Assembly: GCA_964544145.1 (NCBI GenBank)
Contig: CAZJAT010000004.1
Location: 23,038 to 87,037 of the forward strand
Length of the DNA: 64,000 nt
From: CAZJAT01 sp964544145
Lineage (GTDB): Bacteria > Hydrothermota > 32-111
Direction of reading: 5' to 3'
In this document: piece after piece, positions 8,510-18,015 of the stretch
Numbering within the stretch: position 1 is the stretch's first letter
How the letters are laid out: every line of letters starts with the position of its first letter
The notes under the pieces: model-generated
Told to the model about the DNA's origin: nothing
Database searches by the model: none
Seen by the model: only the letters and a program-made list of their open reading frames with translations
Program-made: the position numbers and the translations under genes

Positions 8510-8710
8510 ATGAAAATCAATGGTGATATGTATGTTGAGGATATTGTACAGGAATATCCAAAATCTGTAGCATTTTTAATGGATAAAGATATTATATGTA
8601 TTAAATGCGGAGCGCCCGTATGGGGATCGCTCAATGAATTGCTTGAGGAAAAGGGGATTGAAGACAAGCAGAAGCTTATTGATGAGCTGAATGCCTATCT
8701 TCAGACATAA
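8510..8710 (+). CDS. DUF1858-domain small protein
   Basis: This 66-residue protein fits the DUF1858 family. It has an N-terminal 'T/YVEDIVQEYPKSVAFLMD'-type half and a CIKCGAPVWGSLNE segment at about residues 30-43, followed by a helical EEKGI end. Members are common in anaerobes, either alone or fused to redox proteins; the paired cysteines suggest a metal or redox role, but no function is established. It has its own promoter and a good AAGGAG ribosome binding site, and it abuts the next gene with no gap. Confidence 0.8.
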   Translation: MKINGDMYVEDIVQEYPKSVAFLMDKDIICIKCGAPVWGSLNELLEEKGIEDKQKLIDELNAYLQT

Positions 8711-9058
8711 ATGCTTATTAAGGTAATTGAGAAAAAGAATAATAAGACTGTTTTTGAAATAAAGGCTGATGATAGTCAGTTTGAATCTATTATGAATATG
8801 ATAAAAAATAATTATCCTGCTGATCATTTCCAAATCACAATTGACAATATGCATAATGATGCAGATACAGGCAATATTCATGATGCTTTTAAGTCTATTA
8901 TTCCTGTAATTACAATATTCCTTATTCCAATATCCAATATAATTGTGATTATTTCAATATTCTTGCTGAAGGATATGAGTCAGAAGATTATAGGTTCTGG
9001 AGCAGCAGCAATTATCTTTCTGATATCAGTTATTCTACTGCTGAGAGGCAGGAAATGA
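8711..9058 (+). CDS. Small protein with two C-terminal transmembrane helices
   Basis: The 115-residue protein was not recognised. Residues 1-55 are soluble and start with a short beta-hairpin-like segment (MLIKVIEKKNNKTVFEIK); two hydrophobic helices span about residues 64-87 and 94-112. The start codon follows the DUF1858 stop directly, and its end overlaps the glycosyltransferase start by 4 nt, so it is co-translated with both neighbours. Confidence 0.6.
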   Translation: MLIKVIEKKNNKTVFEIKADDSQFESIMNMIKNNYPADHFQITIDNMHNDADTGNIHDAFKSIIPVITIFLIPISNIIVIISIFLLKDMSQKIIGSGAAAIIFLISVILLLRGRK

Positions 9059-10170
9059 ATATTCTTATAATCAATTGGAGAGACATGAAAAATCCTCTCT
9101 ATGGAGGAGCCGAGATACATATGGAGAAGATAGCTCAGTATCTAGGCATGGAAAATAATATATATTACCTGACTTCCATGTATAATGGTGCAGATGAAAG
9201 GGAAACAATTGACAATATTCACTATATTCGCATTGGTAATGAATATTTATTCAATTTTGCGGTTATGATGAATATCAAAGGCCTATTGAGAGAAATTCAA
9301 CCGGATATTATTCTGGAGGATATCAATAAGGTGCCATTCTATACCCCTTTATTTACAGATATTCCTGTGATTGCTGTTATTCCCCATATATTCGGTAAGA
9401 CAATATTCAGACAAACAGGTCTTATCCCTGCCCTGTATGTGTATATAATGGAGATGCCCTTAAAACATGTGTATAGAAGAGCTTACTATGAAGTGATTTC
9501 ACAGTCCACAAAAGAGGATTTAATAAGGCGCGGCATTGACGGAAACAGAATCAAAGTGATTGAATGCGGTATAGATAGAGATTATGAATATCTGTCAAAA
9601 ATTGAGAAATTTGAATCGCCTGTTATGGTTTATATCGGCAGATTAAAAAAATACAAATCCATTGAGCATATAATAGAAACAATGCCGAGACTGAAGACCG
9701 TATTCCCTGATATAAGATTGATAATAGCAGGAAGAGGGGATTATGAGGAAAATTTGAAAAGAAGAACAAGAGAACTGAATGTAGGTGACTATGTTGAATT
9801 CAGGGGATATATAAGTGAGGATGAGAAATGGGAACTTCTCAGAAGAGCATGGGTATCTGTATATCCTTCACTTATTGAGGGATGGGGTATAGTCAATATT
9901 GAAGCAAATCTTGTTCATACACCTGTAATATGTGCAGATGTACCCGGATTGCGTGATTCTGTTAAAAACGGATATTCAGGATTGCTCTATGAGTATGGGA
10001 ATACGCAGCATATGGCAGAGCAGATTATCACATTATTTGATGAATATAATTATAAAAACTACTGCAGGCAGGCTTATGAGTGGTCAAAACATTTTAATTG
10101 GCAATATACAGGAAAGGCAACAGAAGAATTTATTCAGCAGACACTTGAAAACTGCCCTATTATCAAATAA
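9055..10170 (+). CDS. Glycosyltransferase family 4
   Basis: The 371-residue GT-B enzyme has the family-4 layout: an N-terminal acceptor domain with PLYGGAEIHMEKIAQYL at about 14-30 and a C-terminal nucleotide-sugar domain beginning at MVYIGRLKKYKSIEHI (~184-199). The E-x7-E-like donor motif is in PSLIEGWGIVNIEAN near 265-279. It transfers a sugar from a nucleotide donor to a lipid or glycan acceptor at the cytoplasmic face. Donor and acceptor cannot be read from sequence. It is the last gene of the run that starts at 8510. Confidence 0.85.
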   Translation: MNILIINWRDMKNPLYGGAEIHMEKIAQYLGMENNIYYLTSMYNGADERETIDNIHYIRIGNEYLFNFAVMMNIKGLLREIQPDIILEDINKVPFYTPLFTDIPVIAVIPHIFGKTIFRQTGLIPALYVYIMEMPLKHVYRRAYYEVISQSTKEDLIRRGIDGNRIKVIECGIDRDYEYLSKIEKFESPVMVYIGRLKKYKSIEHIIETMPRLKTVFPDIRLIIAGRGDYEENLKRRTRELNVGDYVEFRGYISEDEKWELLRRAWVSVYPSLIEGWGIVNIEANLVHTPVICADVPGLRDSVKNGYSGLLYEYGNTQHMAEQIITLFDEYNYKNYCRQAYEWSKHFNWQYTGKATEEFIQQTLENCPIIK

Positions 10171-10199
10171 ACACTTGATATTCTATAACTTGACAAGTA

Positions 10200-10227
10200 T
10201 TGACAAATCCATATATTAAATTAAAAT
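10200..10227 (+). promoter_or_regulatory. Promoter giving a leaderless transcript for the gene at 10235
   Basis: TTGACA (10200-10205; a second TTGACA lies at 10190-10195), 16-bp spacer, TAAAAT (10222-10227). Only 7 nt separate the -10 from the ATG at 10235, so transcription should begin at or one base before the A of the start codon. Confidence 0.6.
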
Positions 10228-10234
10228 AATACAG

Positions 10235-11641
10235 ATGAGAAAAATATATATTTTTCTATTATTTATTACTGCATATATTACTGTATTAGCTCAATGGTCT
10301 TCCATCAGAACTGTATGGTTTTATGCAAATGCATATTTTCCTCCGACATCAACTCATGTTGCAGGTGTGGATACTTCAGGTAATACATATCTTGTCTGGC
10401 ATGACCATATATTTGAGTTTGAATTTGATATTGTGCAGCATAAGTTTAATGGTACAAGCTGGTCAGGCTGGCAGAGAGTAGATGATGCATTATCCGGTCA
10501 GGGATATTACGGACTTTCGAGAATGCCGTCTATCTCAGTAGAACCTGATGGTAAACGTCTGATTGTCTGGGAGGATATGAAAACAGGATATTTTGAATTA
10601 CATTCCAAATATTACAATAACATTGATATACCTTCCCAGAGGCAATTGACTGACGACAGTGCTTATACTTGGTATCCTAAATTACAGTATGCAGATAACA
10701 GGCATCATCTCTTCTATATAGACAGTAAAAGCGGAGTATTTAATATTTATTACAATTATTATGATTCATTATGGCATAATGAAGAGCATGTGATTGCAGT
10801 AGATAGTGCATGTAATGATTTCTCATTCTATGCTTACAATGATTCAACAATGGTGCTTTCTTTTCTGATGAAACCTTATGAATATGACAATCTCTATTAT
10901 TCAGTTAAATCAAATGGCATATGGAATACGCTGCATCCCCTGTTCACAGGGAATTTTGATGTAACTTATCCGAATATAATAAGTAATAGCACCAACACGT
11001 TTATTCTGTTTACTGCTAATATTAATGGTCTTTATCAGCTTTTCATGTCAAAATTCAATGGAATATCATGGTCAATGCCGGAGCTGATAAGCAATAATGA
11101 GACAAATATCATGCATCCTACAGGTATTATCAATGGCAATGATTTTCACATATTTTTCATTTCAGATGAATTCCCTAATGGTATTATCAAACATTCTGTT
11201 TATGATATTATCAGTGACAGTATTGTAAGCACAGAAACAGCAGTGGAGGTGAGAGAGGGACCGATATATTCACCCAAAGTTGTTATTGATTCAAATGGCA
11301 ATCTTCAGCTGATGTTCACATGTGCTGATGGCGAAAGGACTTCAAACAGGGGGCCGAACAATATCTATCATCTTACTCTGAGCGGAGTTAAGAGCAATAT
11401 TACTGAAACTGTTAAACCATATGCTTTGAGCAATTATGGGAATTATTATAGTATATCAATGACAGATGATAATGATTACTCTATAAGCATACTTGATAAG
11501 ACGGGCAGATGCATTGCTGATATGCCGGGTGATAAGAGACTGATACTTGATAATAGTTATTTTAAACGCAATGATATATATTTTCTGATAATAAAAACTA
11601 ATAAAAACATTTACACTGAAAAGGTCTTATGGTTAAACTGA
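10235..11641 (+). CDS. Secreted protein, probable beta-propeller, with T9SS-like C-terminal tail
   Basis: The 468-residue protein begins with a signal peptide (basic MRKIY, then FLLFITAYITVLAQ). The body contains repeated blades with 'SWSGWQ', 'W-x-N/T-L' and Asp-rich turns, reminiscent of sialidase-like or BNR-type propellers; no catalytic residues were identified. The last ~65 residues (ISILDKTGR ... DIYFLIIKTNKN) resemble a degenerate T9SS sorting domain. It sits directly upstream of, and overlaps by 13 nt, the PorU gene, so it may be either cargo or an accessory of the secretion machine. Confidence 0.65.
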   Translation: MRKIYIFLLFITAYITVLAQWSSIRTVWFYANAYFPPTSTHVAGVDTSGNTYLVWHDHIFEFEFDIVQHKFNGTSWSGWQRVDDALSGQGYYGLSRMPSISVEPDGKRLIVWEDMKTGYFELHSKYYNNIDIPSQRQLTDDSAYTWYPKLQYADNRHHLFYIDSKSGVFNIYYNYYDSLWHNEEHVIAVDSACNDFSFYAYNDSTMVLSFLMKPYEYDNLYYSVKSNGIWNTLHPLFTGNFDVTYPNIISNSTNTFILFTANINGLYQLFMSKFNGISWSMPELISNNETNIMHPTGIINGNDFHIFFISDEFPNGIIKHSVYDIISDSIVSTETAVEVREGPIYSPKVVIDSNGNLQLMFTCADGERTSNRGPNNIYHLTLSGVKSNITETVKPYALSNYGNYYSISMTDDNDYSISILDKTGRCIADMPGDKRLILDNSYFKRNDIYFLIIKTNKNIYTEKVLWLN

Positions 11642-14600
11642 GAATATCCTTACTGATTTTTGCTGTTGTCTATTTGAGTGTAATGGCAGATTTTTCAATT
11701 ATCAGCAATGAAGGCAATAATATCTCTGTTTTTTACAATGGTATTTACAGTGAAGGCGGGAAAGCAATAATATTGCCTCCGAATGATAATTATTCAATCT
11801 CCGTATCTCCATCAAATGCATTTGATAAAAATCAGTATAGAGCAATTTATTCAGGTGATATGCATTTGCTGCCTCTTCCACAGACTGATGAGGCATACAC
11901 AATTAGTGTAAATTATGATAATACAAGGGTGTTTGGAAAGAGGATTATTCCTGAAAGCGATATAATGTCTTCATTTTCAGACATAATTATTAATAGTGAG
12001 AATATTGCGGAGTTTATCAAACCGAGAACGCCTATTCATTTTAAAGCTTCATATACAGGATTGCCTGTATTGAAAATGAGGATAGACAGTAGTGGAATAT
12101 ACAGGGTATATTACAGTCAGCTCAATGCTGTGACTGATATTGAGCTTTCAGGGATTAACCCGCGAAACATACAGCTGTTTTGCAAGAATAAGGAAATACC
12201 TTTATATATTAGCAATATTGCTGATTCTTCATTTAATGCAGGTGATTTCATTGAATTCTTTGCAGAGAGGAATGATGGAGAAGGATACCGTTATTTTGAT
12301 AAATACAATATTGAAAATGTATATATACTTACAGTGGAAGGAAATCCGGGTTCCAGATATGTTCAATTCACATCAACCATTTCACATGACTCATTGATAG
12401 CAGCGAATATAGAATCTCATTACAGAACAGTTCATGTTGAAGCAGACAGTTTCTTCTACAGATTCCAGACAGTATCTGCGGATACCAGTGATTTTTGGTT
12501 TGACAGATATATGAATGACCCGAACACATATGATATAAATATTGATTTAAATGACAGAATTGCGGACAGTCCTTTAATATTGACATCATATTTACATGGT
12601 GTATCCCATTTGGGTATAAACCCTGACCATCCGCTTGATATATATATGAATGACAGCATCATAGAATCAATCAATTGGAATGACCAATTGCCTTATTATT
12701 ATAAGAGTGATTCCATTGTTCTTCCGGATACAAATGAGATATGTGTAACATATCATGTGAAATCAATTCCGGGAGATACATCAAGCAGTGATTCCCTTCT
12801 GTTCAATGATATAATGCTTAATTGGACAGAATTGACATATGAGAGGGCATTGAGGCCTGAAAACGGTTATCTGGTTTTTTCAATGGATCCGAGAGAAGGA
12901 TATGGCAGATTCAGATTCCGGATTACGGGTTTTGCCAATAGCAATGTTGAAATTCTACGAAAAGACTTAAAGAGAATTATCGGTTTCAATGTATTATATG
13001 ATACACTTACATTTACATATACTGTAATCTTTGAGGATGATATATATACCACGGGTGTTCAATATGGTGTTTATGAAAGATCAAATTTGCATACACCCGA
13101 TGAAATTGAAAGATATGAATATGCAGATTTAGCATCATCGCTGAATAGGGGTAAATTTGTTATTATATGTCCTCAGGAATTAAAAGAGGAATCTGCTGAG
13201 ATAGCCAATCTATTTGATGAGGATGTTTTTATTGCCGGAACGGAAGATATCTATAATGAATTCTCAGATGGATTTGTACGTCCATCGGGAATAAGGGATT
13301 TCCTTCGTGCGGCATATAATAATTGGGAAATAGCTCCGACACATGTTCTTCTGCTTGGGGATGCTTCCAGAGACCAGAATAATCATTTAAACAAAAAACA
13401 GTATTATATACCTAATGGATATGTATACGGTCTAGTGGATTTCGGCTATTCATGCTCAGATAACTATTATGGCAGAGTAGTGGGTGAGGATGTACTTGAA
13501 GATATCTCTGTATCAAGATATCCGGTTAAAACAATAAATGATATTTATAATCTCAAATCAAAAATTATTCACTACACAGATCCTCGAAATATGGGTACGC
13601 ATTATCTGAGAGCTTTAATGGTCTATGACACCACAGAATACATACGCAGTGAAAATGATTCAAAAACGCTGGGAAGTATGCTGCCTTTTTATCTCTATCC
13701 CAAATATATGCACACATTCCAAAGCTGGGGCCCCGATTTTATTCCGGAACTGTATAAAGGTGCATTTGTAATGAATGTGCTTGCACATGGAGCAATACGT
13801 TCAATTGGCTATGGAATGTATTTGAGGATTTTTGATGTATATAGATATAACAACATATCCCGTCTGCCGCTTGTCAATGTTTTTTCATGCAATACAACGG
13901 AATTTGATTTTGTTGCTCCAGATACTATATCAATAGGTGAAGCATTTGCAACTGCTCCAGGCGGAGGCGCTATTGGATATTACGGAGCAACCGGGACATC
14001 AGAAGCAGGTGTCAATTTTGTTTTATCCAGAGCGATATTCAGACAGTTTACTGAAAAGGGATTGAAAAATATTGGTGATATTCTCCGTATAGGGGAAACA
14101 GAATTTTTCCTTGAAGCCAGCAATAATAATCCATACAATTTTTTATATTATAGGTCTCAGGAGATAATGAATTATAATCTCCTTGGCATTGGTTTTCTTG
14201 ATCTCAATATTCCCAAACCTTCAAATGATGAACTGTTATTATCAAGTGAAGACCTGGGAGCCGGGGATACTCTGACTGTAGAACTCAATTCTCAGCATAT
14301 TCAAAATGGCAATATGGAAAGTATAATTCTGGATATTGACAAAAACGCTATTTCACATAATCACAGCGAGATATTTGATTCTACCGGGACAAACAATCTT
14401 ATAATGCCTGATACAGTTAATATCGGTTCAATGACAGTATTGACAGTTTCATCATCATCAGACACATCATTATTACAATATGCTTTTCCCTCTATAGGAC
14501 GTGTCGGCATGTCAACTTTCGGTATGCTGCCTGCTGAACCGGATACAAGTAGCAGATTTATTATATATGCAAAGATCAAGAATGCAGGTGCGCTTACAGA

Positions 14601-16116
14601 GCAGTATGCATATTATAAAAAGGAAACAGCAGGAAATTATACATTTGTTTTACTGAAAAGGGATTCCAGTGATACAACCATGTTCAAATCAGATTCATTG
14701 GGACCGCTGACAGCCGGCTCATCAGATTATAAATTTCTTTATTATATATCAATGAAAGACAGCACCAGCAATATAATAAATTCTGCTAAAAAATATTATT
14801 TAGTGAAATCCCTTCCTGATTTCGGATTGAAGACAAACTCATTGGAGATAAATTCTGTAAACAGAACACCGGTAATTGAATATTATATTGAAAACTTCAG
14901 GGGCCTTTCCATACCGGGATTTGCGGTTGAGTTTTATGAAATCGGCACAGATTCAGCTATCATAACCATTGATTCTATTGCCGGTATAAATGAAATACTT
15001 TCAAAGAATTATGCTACTCTTAATGAAGATGTCTATTTAAATGATTTTACTGTGACAATGGATATCTATAATCAAATCAATGAAGCTGCTGAAGATAATA
15101 ATAAAATAGTATTTGAAAATTATGACCATCTGATTATTTTAATCGATGATGATGTTGAAGATAAAAATCCGGATTTTCATCTATTGTCAGCTGATATTGA
15201 AGACAGATTCAGTAATCTTGGGTCTTTCTTATGTTTTTCAAGGAATGAATTCACTGATTCATTAAGCACTATGAAGATGTTTTCTGAAAGTGATGGAAAT
15301 GTATATGAATATAATATTTTTAATGGCGATACAGTAAAATGTGATATTAATCTCTCATTTAATGATTCCACGCTTAATGATGAAGATTATAATTTATATG
15401 CTTATGATTTTAATGACAGTGTTTATGTGAAGGTATCTGATATTCTGGATTATGTGAATGTAAGTCTTAACACCGGTCTTAATAAGTTTACAATTGCAGA
15501 TCACACAGATTCATTATCACCATATATAGCAATACTGATTGAAAACAGTGATTATGTGGGCAATGTAATATTATCCGAAGAATGTGAATTATCATTTGTT
15601 ATTGAGGATGAGAGCGGAGTAAGACCGGATGATATAACTATCATTCTAAATAATGATACATTGACGCGGGGTGAATATTCAATATCAGAGAACACTGATA
15701 TCAGAAATATTCCAATACAGATGACCAAAAACCTTGATGACGGGATATATGATATTACTGTTATCGCAAAGGATATTTACAGTAATGAAAGCACTGAAAT
15801 AATGGAGTTTAAAGTTGCTCAGACATTTGCAATACTGTCTGCAGCAAATTTCCCCAATCCTGTTTCAGGCTCATCCACTGTTTTAGCCTGCAGGCTGACT
15901 GAAAATGCAGATGAATTAATATTTCATTTATTTGATTCATCAGGCAGAAAAATAAGACAACAATCATTTATTCCGGGTAGCGATAATATTTTCACATATG
16001 ATTTTGATGTTTCAAATTTATCAAATGGAACGTATTTATATTACTTTGAAGCATATAAGAATGGCGGCAGTGAAAAAGTTAAATCAAAGATTCAGAAAAT
16101 GAGTGTGCTTAAATGA
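11629..16116 (+). CDS. porU: PorU-like type IX secretion sortase (C25 gingipain family)
   Basis: This 1495-residue protein starts with a signal peptide (residues 1-20). The C25 peptidase core follows an Ig/beta-rich pro-region: HVLLLGDASRDQNN and SDNYYG near 570-625, the catalytic His720 in VLAHGA, and Cys754 in VFSCNTT. The 34-residue His-Cys spacing is that seen in gingipains. Several beta-rich Ig-like segments follow, and the last ~85 residues (from NFPNPVSGSSTV) form a T9SS C-terminal domain, which PorU proteins keep. PorU cleaves the sorting signal of cargo and attaches cargo to surface lipid/glycan in the outer membrane complex with PorV. The next gene is PorV-like (4-nt overlap), which makes the assignment much firmer than a generic C25 peptidase. 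Confidence 0.88.
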   Translation: MVKLRISLLIFAVVYLSVMADFSIISNEGNNISVFYNGIYSEGGKAIILPPNDNYSISVSPSNAFDKNQYRAIYSGDMHLLPLPQTDEAYTISVNYDNTRVFGKRIIPESDIMSSFSDIIINSENIAEFIKPRTPIHFKASYTGLPVLKMRIDSSGIYRVYYSQLNAVTDIELSGINPRNIQLFCKNKEIPLYISNIADSSFNAGDFIEFFAERNDGEGYRYFDKYNIENVYILTVEGNPGSRYVQFTSTISHDSLIAANIESHYRTVHVEADSFFYRFQTVSADTSDFWFDRYMNDPNTYDINIDLNDRIADSPLILTSYLHGVSHLGINPDHPLDIYMNDSIIESINWNDQLPYYYKSDSIVLPDTNEICVTYHVKSIPGDTSSSDSLLFNDIMLNWTELTYERALRPENGYLVFSMDPREGYGRFRFRITGFANSNVEILRKDLKRIIGFNVLYDTLTFTYTVIFEDDIYTTGVQYGVYERSNLHTPDEIERYEYADLASSLNRGKFVIICPQELKEESAEIANLFDEDVFIAGTEDIYNEFSDGFVRPSGIRDFLRAAYNNWEIAPTHVLLLGDASRDQNNHLNKKQYYIPNGYVYGLVDFGYSCSDNYYGRVVGEDVLEDISVSRYPVKTINDIYNLKSKIIHYTDPRNMGTHYLRALMVYDTTEYIRSENDSKTLGSMLPFYLYPKYMHTFQSWGPDFIPELYKGAFVMNVLAHGAIRSIGYGMYLRIFDVYRYNNISRLPLVNVFSCNTTEFDFVAPDTISIGEAFATAPGGGAIGYYGATGTSEAGVNFVLSRAIFRQFTEKGLKNIGDILRIGETEFFLEASNNNPYNFLYYRSQEIMNYNLLGIGFLDLNIPKPSNDELLLSSEDLGAGDTLTVELNSQHIQNGNMESIILDIDKNAISHNHSEIFDSTGTNNLIMPDTVNIGSMTVLTVSSSSDTSLLQYAFPSIGRVGMSTFGMLPAEPDTSSRFIIYAKIKNAGALTEQYAYYKKETAGNYTFVLLKRDSSDTTMFKSDSLGPLTAGSSDYKFLYYISMKDSTSNIINSAKKYYLVKSLPDFGLKTNSLEINSVNRTPVIEYYIENFRGLSIPGFAVEFYEIGTDSAIITIDSIAGINEILSKNYATLNEDVYLNDFTVTMDIYNQINEAAEDNNKIVFENYDHLIILIDDDVEDKNPDFHLLSADIEDRFSNLGSFLCFSRNEFTDSLSTMKMFSESDGNVYEYNIFNGDTVKCDINLSFNDSTLNDEDYNLYAYDFNDSVYVKVSDILDYVNVSLNTGLNKFTIADHTDSLSPYIAILIENSDYVGNVILSEECELSFVIEDESGVRPDDITIILNNDTLTRGEYSISENTDIRNIPIQMTKNLDDGIYDITVIAKDIYSNESTEIMEFKVAQTFAILSAANFPNPVSGSSTVLACRLTENADELIFHLFDSSGRKIRQQSFIPGSDNIFTYDFDVSNLSNGTYLYYFEAYKNGGSEKVKSKIQKMSVLK

Positions 16117-17078
16117 AAAATATTTTTATAATTTTAATCATATGTCCTATATTTTTATTCAGTACAGAATCTTTTCTGGATATTTACATGTTTTCATCAG
16201 GGGAAGCAAATGCAGGGAACACTTTCTCAAGCACAGGCGATTATATTGCAGTAAATAACCCTGCGGGTAATTTGAATGTGATGACATTTAAAATGCTCTA
16301 TGAACATAAATTCCTTATGGATAATATCAGCTCATACAATGCAGCATCAGTAACAATACCTATATTCAATACTATAAGTACAGGTATCTCTTATATAAAT
16401 CAGAATATTGATAATATACCCATTTACGGCGAATATCCGGGTAATCCGGATTCACTGGATTTTGAACCGCTTGGTTATTTCAGTGATAATGCTCATGCAT
16501 TTTATTTCAATATTGCTTATACTTATGTGCCATCACTATATACAGTATATGAATTGGCAGTGGGAACAAATATAAAATATATATATCATAATATTTATAA
16601 TAATACCGGAATGGGTTCAGGATTTGATATTGCAGCAGATTTACTGCTGTATATGAATAGAATAAATTATAAATGGATTGGATTAATGGACTTTTTCATA
16701 ATAATGCAGGATGTGGGAACAACCGAAATTAAATGGAATACACTTAGTGAAAATATTGACCAGAGAGGGTATCAACTAGTAACAGGTATAGGATATTCAC
16801 TGCCTGTTGATGTGCTAAAAACAGAGTTTAATACAGAAGTGAATGCTAAATACGGAAGGAACAATGGAATGGGCGCTGCGATAAGTATGAATTATAACAA
16901 TATGGCAGGTATAACTACAGGAATCAATTATGAGGAAGGATTGAACAATTACTCATTTAGTGAACCGCGAGCCGGTGTTTTTATTCTATTCTCGGGATTT
17001 GAGGTGCATTACAGCATATCATCATCAGAATTAGGTTTGAATCATTCAGTAACAGTTGGTTATTCATATGATAAATAA
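16113..17078 (+). CDS. porV: PorV/PorQ-like outer membrane beta-barrel protein
   Basis: The 321-residue protein has a signal peptide (NIFIILIICPIFLFSTES). Its N-terminus then reads GEANAGNTFSSTGDYIAVNNPAG, a variant of the 'G-G-A-f-t-A-v-a-d-d-a-s-a-i-y-y-N-P-A-G' start of the PorV/PorQ/FadL-like family. The rest alternates hydrophobic and polar residues with many Tyr and Asn, ending in ...TVGYSYDK, as expected for a 14-strand barrel. PorV shuttles cargo from the translocon to PorU. The start overlaps porU by 4 nt and its end overlaps holA by 11 nt. Confidence 0.82.
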   Translation: MKNIFIILIICPIFLFSTESFLDIYMFSSGEANAGNTFSSTGDYIAVNNPAGNLNVMTFKMLYEHKFLMDNISSYNAASVTIPIFNTISTGISYINQNIDNIPIYGEYPGNPDSLDFEPLGYFSDNAHAFYFNIAYTYVPSLYTVYELAVGTNIKYIYHNIYNNTGMGSGFDIAADLLLYMNRINYKWIGLMDFFIIMQDVGTTEIKWNTLSENIDQRGYQLVTGIGYSLPVDVLKTEFNTEVNAKYGRNNGMGAAISMNYNNMAGITTGINYEEGLNNYSFSEPRAGVFILFSGFEVHYSISSSELGLNHSVTVGYSYDK

Positions 17079-18006
17079 GGAATCAGTTCTCAAGATTACT
17101 GATAAGAATAATTTTCTTGTATTTGCAGGCACAAATGAAGACAATATAAAATCAATATTGTCAGCTATAAAGGATAAATATGTTGATCCGTCATTTGAGG
17201 ATTTGGACTATATTGAAATATATGGTGATGAATTCAATATGGAAGAGTTCTCACAGTCGGCAATGGCTATGCCAATGATCTCAGCAAAGAAGGTAATAGT
17301 AGTTAGAAATGCTGTACGATTGAGTTCAGCAGATGCTAAGGATCTCAATAAAATCGCGGAGAGTATGAGCGAAAGCGTAGTACTTGTTCTGATTTATGTT
17401 GATCCGAATAAATACCATTCTCAGATAGTCAGGCAGTCAGAGGATTTATTCCAAAATGCTAAGATAATACTTATGGCAAGAGAAAGACAATTAACCTTTG
17501 ATGACATCAGGGTCATTTCATCTGAAAAAAATCTCAATTTAAGTGAAAACGCAATAAGAAGAATATTAGATATCTCTGATTCTAATCCGGATATTGCAAT
17601 GAATCTGCTTAATACTGCATGGATGCTTAACAATAATGAATCATTTGACAGTATGATAGAGGATAAATCAGGATTTGAAATTTATCCTACTATGCATAAT
17701 GAATTTCTCAATTTTTTTTCAATGTATCAAAAGGAAAAATGTTTTGAATTCTACAGACGTTTAATAAAGTGGCATGTGATTTCCCCGGAGGGTTTAATCA
17801 TGATATTATTGAGTCATATTGAAAAAATGAAAAAATCGGCCTGTGGGAATGGAAATATAAGGTATAATAAAAATAAATGGAATTTATCTGAAATTGACAG
17901 GGCATATTATTTGTTTTATAATGTGCTTAGAAATTTCAGAACAATCAAAAAAGAATATGCAATTTTATCATTTGAACAGGTGCTCTTAAACGTATTAAAA
18001 GCTTAA
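17068..18006 (+). CDS. holA: DNA polymerase III subunit delta
   Basis: The 312-residue protein resembles HolA, the clamp-loader subunit that opens the sliding clamp. It has the family N-terminus (NFLVFAGTNEDNIKSIL), a central AMPMISAKKVIVVRNA segment matching 'lPFFg-kRlVvv', and a helical C-terminal collar with 'LNYLHS'-like helices replaced by divergent sequence. I chose the ATG at 17068 instead of a TTG at 17056; it lies inside the porV end, overlapping it by 11 nt. Co-translation with the T9SS genes has no obvious functional link. Sequence identity to known HolA is evidently low. Confidence 0.75.
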   Translation: MINKESVLKITDKNNFLVFAGTNEDNIKSILSAIKDKYVDPSFEDLDYIEIYGDEFNMEEFSQSAMAMPMISAKKVIVVRNAVRLSSADAKDLNKIAESMSESVVLVLIYVDPNKYHSQIVRQSEDLFQNAKIILMARERQLTFDDIRVISSEKNLNLSENAIRRILDISDSNPDIAMNLLNTAWMLNNNESFDSMIEDKSGFEIYPTMHNEFLNFFSMYQKEKCFEFYRRLIKWHVISPEGLIMILLSHIEKMKKSACGNGNIRYNKNKWNLSEIDRAYYLFYNVLRNFRTIKKEYAILSFEQVLLNVLKA

Positions 18007-18015
18007 GGGGGAAGT

